From Fervidibacillus halotolerans (lineage in GTDB: Bacteria; Bacillota; Bacilli; Bacillales; Caldibacillaceae): a stretch of DNA of 64,000 bases. The notes beneath the pieces are model-generated. The model was not told where the DNA came from. It searched no databases and saw nothing but the letters and a program-made list of their open reading frames with translations. The position numbers and the translations under genes were made by a program. The stretch lies in NCBI RefSeq assembly GCF_026547205.1, contig NZ_CP106877.1:372001-436000 (forward strand), given 5' to 3'. This document shows, piece after piece, positions 56,983 to 64,000 of the stretch; the stretch's first letter is position 1; every line of letters begins with the position of its first letter.

Positions 56983-57652
56983 GATGAACACAGGCCAATC
57001 TTTTTTCAAAGTTTGCGAATCTACTTGGCTATATTAATTATTAATACTTTTTTAAGGACTATCAATCGACCAATTTATAAACGGTTTAGCATCGGGTTCC
57101 AAGGAAATGCGATGATTTATCGATGGTGTCAAAACTGAGGATGGTGATCGCAATATGGAACCCGTTGCTTTTTTTGCTTATTTGGATCTATCTTTGTTCA
57201 GTACCATAAAATACCTTACTCTTTTCGATTCACCATTAAAAATTACTTCATCCATGATTTTGTCCTTTTTAGAATCGATAGCCTTCATCCTTTCAATGCT
57301 GGTTTCGTATTTTTCCACATACCTTTCTACGACTGGAGCTCACTGACCAATTTAACCGAACATGTTTAAAAATTCGAAAGTTTTTTATCCACTGTCATTT
57401 ATGGCTGCTCATTCAAACCTTTACTCGCTTTTCGATATTCCTTTCCATAGTTTACTTCTTGCGCTTTCGTTAACTCTTTTTTCCTTCTTTCCTGCCTTTT
57501 CTTCGCCAATTTTTTCACTCCATTCTTTAAATTTGTACGCTCTTATTTTAACCAAGTAAGGAAGTTCCATTCATAAAAGCAATTGTTTGAATGGGTTATG
57601 TAAAATGCATGTGAAGCATCCAAACGGGTTAATCGTTAGTATATTAAAATTC
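56983..57652. other. Intergenic with possible coding debris
   Basis: About 670 bases before ISLre2 copy 2. On the minus strand two stretches look protein-like but lack starts: one reading VEKYETSIERMKAIDSKKDK (about 57170-57315), the other EEKAGKKEKRVNESARSK (about 57430-57560). They may be remnants of a gene destroyed before the IS arrived. No intact gene. Confidence 0.35.
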
Positions 57653-59306
57653 GTATGAGTAAAATTATTGTAGGCAAAATTGAACCCCCACCTTTTGTGA
57701 GTGATCCATAGATCGCTCTCAAAAGGTGGGGGGAAACCAAGCGATAGCGCGGTAGGTGTGTAAGCATCATTCATGCAAATGAGGGATCCTCCTTGTTAGA
57801 ATAATTGTTGAAAAAAACCCTACAGAAAGGAGAATCCCTCATGAACAAGAATACCACAAAATATCCAACCTTAAAAGAGATTGAGCTATTGGTTTGGCGA
57901 CAATTGCAGGAAACGTATTCGGTGGTTATGAAACAGTTGTTAGAAGCGTTTGATCAAATCATTGCCGAAAAGCGTGATAAAAAACGATATCGAATGATGG
58001 GAAAACGAACGTTTCACCTGGATAGTCTTTTCGGACAAATAAGCTTTAAACGGAACTATTATAAAGATCGTAAAGCGGGGAAATATGTCTTTTTATTGGA
58101 TCGTTATTTAGGTTTTGAGGGAGCTGGATCTTTTAGTCCGTTAGTGGAGGAAGCAGCCATTGTGCTGGCTGTAAAAGGTCCCTCTTTTCGAAAGGCGGCT
58201 CAAACATTTGAAACCCTATTTGGATATTCAGTCATCAGTCATGAAACGATCCGTCAACACCTGTTACAAGCGGAAATTTTCCAGAAAGAAAAGGAATCTG
58301 TACAGAGTCCCGTTCTATTTGTGGAAGTCGATGGCTTGTATACGAAAAGGCAAGGACAAGGGAAAAAGGGAAAAGAAGAAAAAATTGCCGCCGTTCATCA
58401 AGGATGGGAAAAGAATGGGAAACGCACGCAATTAAAAAATAAGCGTCATTTTGTTCACGATGGGAAGCTTCCTTTTTGGGAAGCATTTGAGGAGTTTCTC
58501 GTGGAAAATTTTGAATACGATCCGATGGTTCATAAGCTCATTATTAATGGGGACGGGGCCAGTTGGATTACTGCTTGTCGAGCTTATTTCAAAGACCGGG
58601 CTTTCTATACCATCGATCGCTTCCATGTGGCAAAAGCGATTCGTAGCCTTTTTCGTAAGCATCCCCGGTACCGAAAAATGCGGGTGGCCCTCGCTTCCTT
58701 TGATCGTGAAACTCTTCTGACGGAATTAAATAGTGCCGTTGGAACATTGGAGGACGAAGAAAAAGAAAAAGAATTGGAAGCATTGATTCATCAATTGGAA
58801 ATGTATCCAGAAGCACTCAGGGATTATCGGGAATGGCTGAGGGAGCAGGGAATCGATACAAAAGGGATGCGACTAATGGGTAGTGCGGAAGCAATGATGC
58901 ATGTTTTTGCGAATCGATTAAAAAATGGCCGAAGTTGGAGTGATGAAGGAATTAGTGCCATGATGACCGGCATGGTGGCCATTTTGGACCAATTACCTTT
59001 AAAAACGATGTTTGGTCGAGTCGAACAGTGGAATGAGGAAAAAGAAGAGAAGAAGCCAGCCCAACGGATTTTAAAAAAGGTGAAAAGTGTTGTCACGAAA
59101 GTAACGAGAGATAATATTGCGTACCTCAAAGGAAGGGCAAGTATTCCAATGTATCAAGCATTAAAAGAAATCCGCGGTATTTAAAAAAAGAGGAAAATTC
59201 AACCAAGGAAGGACCCTAAACAGTTGAATACGCTTACATATTTTGGCCTAAAAAAACAGACAAAAACTGACCTGAAAAAAATTGCCTACAAATACTTGAC
59301 TCAAAC
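57653..59306 (+). mobile_element. ISLre2-family element, copy 2
   Basis: 1654 bases, same orientation and same ends as copy 1. Flanked by a different 9-bp duplication, TTAAAATTC (57644-57652 and 59307-59315), showing an independent insertion. The two coding regions differ by only two silent changes (CGT/CGC and GTG/GTT), so the transposition is recent. Confidence 0.93.
57841..59184 (+). CDS. ISLre2-family transposase (UPF0236), copy 2
   Basis: 447 residues, predicted protein identical to copy 1. Intact frame, ATG 57841 after AAAGGAG, ending KALKEIRGI-type QALKEIRGI. The same family motifs are present, including VDGLYTKRQG and FYTIDRFHVAKAI. Confidence 0.92.
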   Translation: MNKNTTKYPTLKEIELLVWRQLQETYSVVMKQLLEAFDQIIAEKRDKKRYRMMGKRTFHLDSLFGQISFKRNYYKDRKAGKYVFLLDRYLGFEGAGSFSPLVEEAAIVLAVKGPSFRKAAQTFETLFGYSVISHETIRQHLLQAEIFQKEKESVQSPVLFVEVDGLYTKRQGQGKKGKEEKIAAVHQGWEKNGKRTQLKNKRHFVHDGKLPFWEAFEEFLVENFEYDPMVHKLIINGDGASWITACRAYFKDRAFYTIDRFHVAKAIRSLFRKHPRYRKMRVALASFDRETLLTELNSAVGTLEDEEKEKELEALIHQLEMYPEALRDYREWLREQGIDTKGMRLMGSAEAMMHVFANRLKNGRSWSDEGISAMMTGMVAILDQLPLKTMFGRVEQWNEEKEEKKPAQRILKKVKSVVTKVTRDNIAYLKGRASIPMYQALKEIRGI

Positions 59307-59401
59307 TTAAAATTCTTCCGCAAAGACTTTCGTACTTGTTTTATGGTACATTTAAAAAAGAGAGGAATGTTTGTTTATACGAAAATGGAGGTGCAGGAAA
59401 T

Positions 59402-60211
59402 GTGCCTGTAATTACAAAAATCGCTGTCAATAGACAACAGCCGAATAATTACGACATTGAATTTGATCAAAAGGACTGGTTTCAAACCATTACAATTTGT
59501 AAAGATACATTGATTCGTTTCAGACTCTCAAAGGGAATGGAGTTGGATGAAAATCAACTTCAGCAAATTGTTTTTGAAGACGAGGTACAAAAGGGATTTA
59601 ATCGTGCCATTTCCTATTTATCCCATTCGATGAGATCGGTAAAACAAGTAAAAGATCATTTGTCGGAAAAGGGATTTCCCTCCTATGTCGTCGAGGAAGT
59701 CATCGACCGGCTTAAACAAAAAGGATATGTTAATGATAAGGACTTTGCTCGAAGTTTTATTCAAACATATATAAAAACGACGGATAAAGGTCCCATCGCC
59801 GTTAAAAAACTTTTACAGGATAAAGGAATTGATGAACAAACGATCGAAGAGGAAATTACCCTTTTTTCTTTAGATATCCAATTGGAAAAGGCCCGTCGCT
59901 TAAGCTTGAAATGGGTAAAAAGAAAGCAAGGCTTATCCGTATCCCTTTTAAAAGAACAACTTTATGTGATGTTAAAGCGAAAGGGATATGAAGATGAGGC
60001 AATCCAAGAAGTCGTTTATGAAACGTTGCAATCATTAGATGAGGCGCATAATTTGGCTGCCATTAAGATTCAAGGGGAAAAAGCTTTAAAAAAATATGCA
60101 AAAGTCCCCCCTGAAGAAAGAAAATGGAAAATTAAACAGTTTTTATATCGAAAGGGTTTTTCTTCTGAACTTATACATCGCTATGTGGAAAATTTGCAAG
60201 AGCTTGAATAG
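59402..60211 (+). CDS. recX: Regulatory protein RecX
   Basis: 269 residues, close to the 264 of B. subtilis RecX. GTG 59402 is chosen for GGAGGTG at 59387-59393 (8-base spacing). The tandem three-helix RecX repeats are visible: AISYLSHSMRSVKQVKDHLSEKGF, GYVNDKDFARSFIQTYI, and the second half with LKEQLYVMLKRKGYEDEAI and KIKQFLYRKGFSSELI. It binds RecA filaments and modulates recombination. ISLre2 copy 2 ends 95 bases upstream, so the normal upstream context is interrupted. Confidence 0.9.
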   Translation: MPVITKIAVNRQQPNNYDIEFDQKDWFQTITICKDTLIRFRLSKGMELDENQLQQIVFEDEVQKGFNRAISYLSHSMRSVKQVKDHLSEKGFPSYVVEEVIDRLKQKGYVNDKDFARSFIQTYIKTTDKGPIAVKKLLQDKGIDEQTIEEEITLFSLDIQLEKARRLSLKWVKRKQGLSVSLLKEQLYVMLKRKGYEDEAIQEVVYETLQSLDEAHNLAAIKIQGEKALKKYAKVPPEERKWKIKQFLYRKGFSSELIHRYVENLQELE

Positions 60212-60232
60212 TTATAACGGAAAGGAAGATTG

Positions 60233-60550
60233 ATGGTGGATAAACGATTCAGTGAAATGACCGAATATGAGTTAAAACAAGAAATAGCAAAGTTAAGGGA
60301 GAAGGCGAAAAAAGCGGAACAAATGGGAATGATCAATGAATTTGCTGTTTTAGAACGGAAGGCTGCCATGGCGGAATCGTATTTGCTCGATCCGAATGAT
60401 TTCGATAAAGGGGAGATTTATCGGATTAAAAATGAACCGAGTCAATATTTTAAAATTGATTATTTAAGAGGGTATTTCGCATGGGGGTATCGATTAAACG
60501 GAGAAAAAATTGAAGCTTTACCTATATCTTTATTAGAAAAGGTAAATTAA
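60233..60550 (+). CDS. yfhH: YfhH family protein (DUF1811)
   Basis: 105 residues. An N-terminal helical half (EYELKQEIAKLREKAKKAEQMGMINEFAVLERKAAMAESYLL) is followed by a small beta domain (GEIYRIKNEPSQYFKIDYLRGYFAWGYR), as in B. subtilis YfhH, which is also next to recX. AAGGAAG precedes ATG 60233; GTG 60236 is also possible. Function unknown. Confidence 0.85.
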   Translation: MVDKRFSEMTEYELKQEIAKLREKAKKAEQMGMINEFAVLERKAAMAESYLLDPNDFDKGEIYRIKNEPSQYFKIDYLRGYFAWGYRLNGEKIEALPISLLEKVN

Positions 60551-60929
60551 TGGAAAAATCCGTCCTACACTAAAGGACTGTCCAATCAATAGTTAAGATG
60601 ATGAACGGCAAGGTGGAAGGCATTGGGAACAGGACGAGCGGGAGACTTTACAGACGAATTTACGAGTTAAAAAGGCTTAGGACTTGTCTGCGGAGGAAAC
60701 TGACGTAACGGAAAGAAAACAACTGCATTTTAATTCCGAAGAAAGGGGGCTGTCTAATAAGTCGATTTTCCGGCTTATAGACGCCCCTTTAATGTTTTAG
60801 AAACGTTGACATATCAACGCTTATGATGTTTCGTTACCAGTGGATTTTGACTTGCTGGACAGCCCCTTGTTTGCTTTTTATACATATCTTCTATTCGTTT
60901 GACAGAAAATTTTCCAACGTACAAACAAT
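60551..60929. other. Intergenic with IS-end-like inverted repeats
   Basis: About 380 bases. The second half is the repeat described at 60745-60868. The first part contains GGACTGTCCAATCAATAG, again resembling the ends of common Bacillus IS elements. No gene. Confidence 0.45.
60745..60868. repeat. Hairpin element copy 2 inside a possible MITE-like remnant
   Basis: GGGGGCTGTCTAATAAGTCG forms a hairpin with CGGCTTATAGACGCCCC (60745-60787). The outer GGGGCTGTC is inverted again at 60858-60866 (GACAGCCCC). The 125-base unit thus has short terminal inverted repeats of the kind found at ends of Bacillus IS elements. Related to the hairpin at 55398. Confidence 0.5.
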
Positions 60930-61910
60930 TTATCCAGGTATCGTCTCAAATTTTTTTTTGAATTTGTCCACGTTGTAAATCCATCCTGTATACGAGGAAA
61001 GGATGTTTAATGAATCGTCAATTTGGACGAATGCGACGAAAGGATAATGGTTTTTACTCCGATATCGTAAGTCAATGAAGCGAATTTCCGTAATCCCATC
61101 TTCCGTTTCCATTTCCCAACGATAGACAGGGGAAAAGGATAGAAAGGCGGAAATATTTTTATCGGATTTTGCGATTTGCATAATCGGTTCATCGGGGAGG
61201 GGAAGGCGTTTGTATTCATCTAACAAAATTATATCCCTTCGATAAGCCCTTGCGACGTAAAATTTATCCTTTGTCACGACGGCAACTCGCCAACGGAAAA
61301 AGCGAAACGTAGGGTTTAAGATTATTTTTTCCGCTTCAGGGAATCTTCTCTTTAACGTTTCATAAATGGTTTTTCGAATCGTATAGCGAAGTAGATAATA
61401 TCCGATGATGATTACGAAAATAGCTGGAAAGACGTCCCTCGGATCCATTCCAAACAACCATAACAAACTTCCAAGCAAAAGAATAGAAAATAAAAATAGA
61501 TCGAAGGTGTTAATCCATCCAAGGGCGATCCATTTGGATGAAAAAGGACGGAGCGCTTGTGTCCCATACGCATTAAAAATATCCATAAAAACGTGTAAAA
61601 AAACGGCGATGGAAGTCCATAACCAAAGGTGAAGGAGATTGGCTTCTGGAAAGATGGGATATAAAAACATTAAAAGAAATATCGGCCATAAAATGACAGC
61701 TGGAATGGAATGGGTAATTCCCCGATGATTACGTATATAAGACGCATTATTTTTAAACTTTAAAACCGTATCCACATCCGGAATTTGTGATCCGATTATA
61801 GTGGCGAATACTACTGCTTGAGCTGTTTCTGGACTATTGAAAACGATCGGGTCAACAGTTGCTAATCCACCTAAAGCAATGCCCGTTACAAAATGTGTAC
61901 CCGTATCCAC
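60930..61910 (-). CDS. yfhP: YfhP family membrane-bound metal-dependent hydrolase (DUF457)
   Basis: 326 residues. The N-terminal membrane domain has family residues MDTGTHFVTGIALGGLA, GSQIPDVDTVLKF, NHRGITHSIPAVILWP and HVFMDIFNAYGTQALRPFS (His and Asp metal ligands). A soluble C-terminal domain of about 150 residues follows. The GTG start has GGAGGTAGG upstream. It sits divergent from mutY, as in Bacillus (yfhP-yfhQ). The substrate is unknown; B. subtilis YfhP affects yfhQ-sspE expression. Confidence 0.85.
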   Translation of the reverse strand: MDTGTHFVTGIALGGLATVDPIVFNSPETAQAVVFATIIGSQIPDVDTVLKFKNNASYIRNHRGITHSIPAVILWPIFLLMFLYPIFPEANLLHLWLWTSIAVFLHVFMDIFNAYGTQALRPFSSKWIALGWINTFDLFLFSILLLGSLLWLFGMDPRDVFPAIFVIIIGYYLLRYTIRKTIYETLKRRFPEAEKIILNPTFRFFRWRVAVVTKDKFYVARAYRRDIILLDEYKRLPLPDEPIMQIAKSDKNISAFLSFSPVYRWEMETEDGITEIRFIDLRYRSKNHYPFVAFVQIDDSLNILSSYTGWIYNVDKFKKKFETIPG

Positions 61911-62074
61911 TGATAAAATCCTACCTCCATTTAATACAAAGTCCCTTTTCGAAAACGGGTGGAAAATTTATCCCTTGCCCTTTGTGTACTTTTATGATTA
62001 CGTTATGTTTATGATTGTTTAATTTCGACCGATTATACTGATTTTTTTCAGTTTATCATAGGGAGGACCGATTC

Positions 62075-63214
62075 GTGAAAGAAACTGCCTTGAAACATGT
62101 TGAACATTTTCCGATTCATTCGTTTCAAAAAAAATTAATCGATTGGTTCCTGAGGGAGGGGCGGGACCTACCTTGGCGAAGGGATAAAGATCCGTATAAA
62201 ATTTGGGTTTCTGAAGTGATGTTACAACAAACCCGAGTAGATACGGTTATTCCGTATTTTCACAACTTTATCGAACAATTTCCGTCCATCGATGCATTGG
62301 CATCTGCAGACGAACAAAAACTTTTGAAAGCATGGGAAGGTCTTGGATATTACTCTCGGGTAAAAAATTTACACGCAGCAGTTAAGGAAGTAAAAGAACG
62401 TTACGGAGGAGTTGTCCCGAAAGATAAAGAAGCTTTTAGTCAATTGAAGGGTGTCGGACCATATACAACGGGTGCCGTATTGAGTATCGCATATGGATTA
62501 CCTATACCTGCCGTCGATGGAAATGTTATGCGGGTTCTATCGAGAATTTTCTACATACAAGAAGATATTGCAAAGGGTCGAACGAAAAAATTATTTGAAG
62601 AAATTGCCCAATACATTATTTCCCATGAAGATCCATCGAGTTTTAATCAAGGTTTAATGGAGCTCGGTGCTTTAGTTTGCAAACCGTCCAATCCATCGTG
62701 TTTATTATGCCCTGTCAATGATTTTTGTGAAGCATTCAAAAGGGGAGAACAACATTTACTTCCGGTTAAATCCAAAGGGAAAAAGGGGAAAACGATCCAA
62801 TTAACGGCTGCAGTTCTCCTTTCCGACGATGGAAAAAAAGTATTACTTCGAAAACGACCATCGAGTGGACTTTTAGCAGACCTTTGGGAATTTCCATCTG
62901 AAGAACAAAAGGATCGAAATTTTACCAATTTGCTTGCCGAATATGAAAAAGCATTGTATGGAAAACATGAGATTAATGTACATTTAAAACAGCCTCTATG
63001 CCATGTTGAACATATTTTTTCCCATTTGAAATGGGAAATCAAAGTGTTTTTTGGTTTCGTCGATGGGAAGGTGGAGGAAACATCTCGATTAAAAATGGTA
63101 TCGATCGATTCCATCAACCATTATCCCCTTCCCGTTCCACATCAAAAAATTTGGGAACAATTTCTAATTCATCGGGATGTGTTGGAGACGGAAGGATTCC
63201 AAACAGGGGAGTAA
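62075..63214 (+). CDS. mutY: Adenine DNA glycosylase MutY
   Basis: 379 residues. The catalytic domain has WVSEVMLQQTRVDTVIPYF (Glu in the active site), the HhH motif LKGVGPYTTGAVLSIAYG, VDGNVMRVLSR with the catalytic Asp region, and the [4Fe-4S] ligands CKPSNPSCLLCPVNDFC. A C-terminal NUDIX-like domain (about 240-365) recognises 8-oxoG. It removes A mispaired with 8-oxoG. GGGAGGACC precedes GTG 62075. Known as yfhQ in B. subtilis. Confidence 0.95.
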   Translation: MKETALKHVEHFPIHSFQKKLIDWFLREGRDLPWRRDKDPYKIWVSEVMLQQTRVDTVIPYFHNFIEQFPSIDALASADEQKLLKAWEGLGYYSRVKNLHAAVKEVKERYGGVVPKDKEAFSQLKGVGPYTTGAVLSIAYGLPIPAVDGNVMRVLSRIFYIQEDIAKGRTKKLFEEIAQYIISHEDPSSFNQGLMELGALVCKPSNPSCLLCPVNDFCEAFKRGEQHLLPVKSKGKKGKTIQLTAAVLLSDDGKKVLLRKRPSSGLLADLWEFPSEEQKDRNFTNLLAEYEKALYGKHEINVHLKQPLCHVEHIFSHLKWEIKVFFGFVDGKVEETSRLKMVSIDSINHYPLPVPHQKIWEQFLIHRDVLETEGFQTGE

Positions 63215-63292
63215 ATCAAAAGAATTCTTTTTAAAATTTTGGATAGTTTCATCACCGATTGGTTACATTAAAGCTTGTGGAGGTGATGAAAA

Positions 63293-63472
63293 GTGGCAAA
63301 ACAAAAAAGAAGTTCTTCCGGAACGAATATTGAAAATGTAAGACGACAAAATGCCCAATCAGCTCAAGGACAACAGGATCAATATGGTACTGAATTCGCA
63401 AGTGAAACAGATGCACAACAAGTCCGTAAACAAAATCAAAAAGCTGAATCGAAAAAGAAACGCAATTCTTAA
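63293..63472 (+). CDS. sspE: Gamma-type small acid-soluble spore protein SspE
   Basis: 59 residues, GTG 63293 after GTGGAGGTGATG. Composition is typical: rich in Gln, Asn, Ser and Lys, with ENVRRQNAQSAQGQQDQYG and the GPR-cleavage-like TEFASETDAQQVRKQNQ. It lacks Trp and Cys. Gamma-SASP is an amino acid reserve degraded at germination. Its presence marks an endospore former. It lies downstream of mutY as in B. subtilis (yfhQ...sspE). Confidence 0.92.
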   Translation: MAKQKRSSSGTNIENVRRQNAQSAQGQQDQYGTEFASETDAQQVRKQNQKAESKKKRNS

Positions 63473-63496
63473 TTCCAGTAAAAAGAAAGCTATTTA

Positions 63497-63530
63497 GGCG
63501 CTTCTATTCATTTGGAAGCGTCTTTCTTTA
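63497..63530 (+). terminator. sspE terminator
   Basis: GGCGCTTC and GAAGCGTC form an 8-bp stem (one G-T pair) followed by TTTCTTTA. Confidence 0.7.
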
Positions 63531-63671
63531 TCAAATTGTACTTTTTCAACTTGTCAGATCATTTTATTCCGATAAGTTTTTATTTAAAAATCGGTCATCT
63601 AACGTTATAATATAAAAATAATCAATTTATGAACAGTCGACATTGGGAAGAGATAGAAAGAAGGGACATAT

Positions 63672-64000
63672 ATGCATATTCCCACGGTAGGAGAAACCAT
63701 CCAAATTCATAGTTATAAACATAACGGTCGTATCCATCGTATATGGTCTGAGACGACAGTATTAAAGGGGACGAAAACCCTTTTGATTGGTGCTAATAAT
63801 CGAACAACCGTCACCGAATCGGATGGAAGAACATGGGTTACAAGGGAGCCTGCCATTTGTTATTTCCATTCTCGTTATTGGTTTAATATTATTGGTATGT
63901 TAAGGAATGATGGGATTTACTATTATTGTAATCTAAGTTCTCCATATGTGATCGATGGGCTAGCATTGAAATACATCGACTACGATTTAGATATAAAAGT
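63672..64000 (+). CDS. ntdP: Nucleoside tri-/diphosphate phosphatase NtdP/YgaC (DUF402), 3' end outside window
   Basis: The first 109 codons are seen. The N terminus [19 protein letters not shown] is followed by the DUF402 barrel: [57 protein letters not shown] and [10 protein letters not shown]. The Asp/Glu/Tyr metal-binding residues of the fold are present in the last segments. In B. subtilis ygaC follows sspE. AAGAAGGGAC precedes ATG 63672. About 70 residues are expected beyond the window. Confidence 0.88.
   Translation, partial: MHIPTVGETIQIHSYKHNGRIHRIWSETTVLKGTKTLLIGANNRTTVTESDGRTWVTREPAICYFHSRYWFNIIGMLRNDGIYYYCNLSSPYVIDGLALKYIDYDLDIK

Noticed and set aside
1..64000. tRNA, rRNA genes and CRISPR arrays
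   Set aside because: I looked for tRNA-like GGTTCGAATCC arms, rRNA segments and regularly spaced repeats and found none. The only tandem array is the hairpin array at 45402.

Overview
The window is chromosomal DNA of an endospore-forming, low-GC member of the Bacillaceae. Three things point there. The 59-64 kb end carries recX, yfhH, yfhP, mutY, sspE and ntdP in the Bacillus subtilis-like order, and sspE encodes a gamma-type small acid-soluble spore protein. McsA/McsB, OpuC, cydABCD, RlmCD and GuaC are of Bacillus type. Ribosome binding sites are strong, and GTG and TTG starts are common. I cannot name the species.

Layout. 0-4.3 kb: an anti-sigma factor with two envelope-type membrane proteins, then an unknown membrane-anchored protein. 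4.6-9.4 kb: a CDF cation exporter, a UMF1-type MFS protein, the 23S rRNA methyltransferase RlmCD and a small zinc-ribbon protein. 9.4-10.9 kb: remnants of an aminoglycoside 6'-acetyltransferase-like gene and of a short-chain dehydrogenase. 11.7-16.6 kb: mcsA-mcsB (without ctsR or clpC beside them), a GPH sugar symporter, a PLP-dependent decarboxylase/lyase and a MaoC gene cut off by an IS256-family remnant. 18.4-25.4 kb: a streptolysin S-like thiazole/oxazole-modified peptide (TOMM) cluster. 25.5-27 kb: an unusual zinc-type alcohol dehydrogenase and a second IS256 remnant. 27.3-31.6 kb: a GbsR-type regulator divergent from opuCABCD (compatible-solute uptake). 31.8-37 kb: a nonsense-interrupted unknown gene, an ABC exporter, a complete IS200/IS605 element with TnpA and TnpB, and a chemoreceptor lacking its sensor half. 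37-46.6 kb: aroD, guaC, the cytochrome bd operon cydABCD, an array of about 31-nt hairpin repeats and a DUF2804 protein. 46.7-57 kb: aldehyde dehydrogenase, a DCC protein, a deleted ABC ATPase gene, a T-box-controlled NhaC-family transporter, an AGCS amino-acid symporter and a CNNM/CorC-type membrane protein. Two nearly identical ISLre2-family elements lie at 52.2-53.8 and 57.7-59.3 kb, each with its own 9-bp target duplication.

The most interesting locus is the TOMM cluster. One strand, tightly packed, encodes an unknown protein, a cyclodehydratase partner (SagC/McbB-like C protein), a second dehydrogenase-fold-like protein, a SagB-type FMN dehydrogenase, a CPBP (SagE-like) protease, an ABC ATPase and permease, and a YcaO cyclodehydratase. 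At the end is an otherwise easily missed 38-residue precursor whose tail after Pro-Gly-Gly reads WCCSCCCWCWATIKLA. In the given sequence the YcaO gene carries a one-base frameshift in a short A run that removes its C-terminal third. The cluster may therefore be decaying, or this base may be a sequencing error. IS256-family remnants flank the cluster region on both sides.
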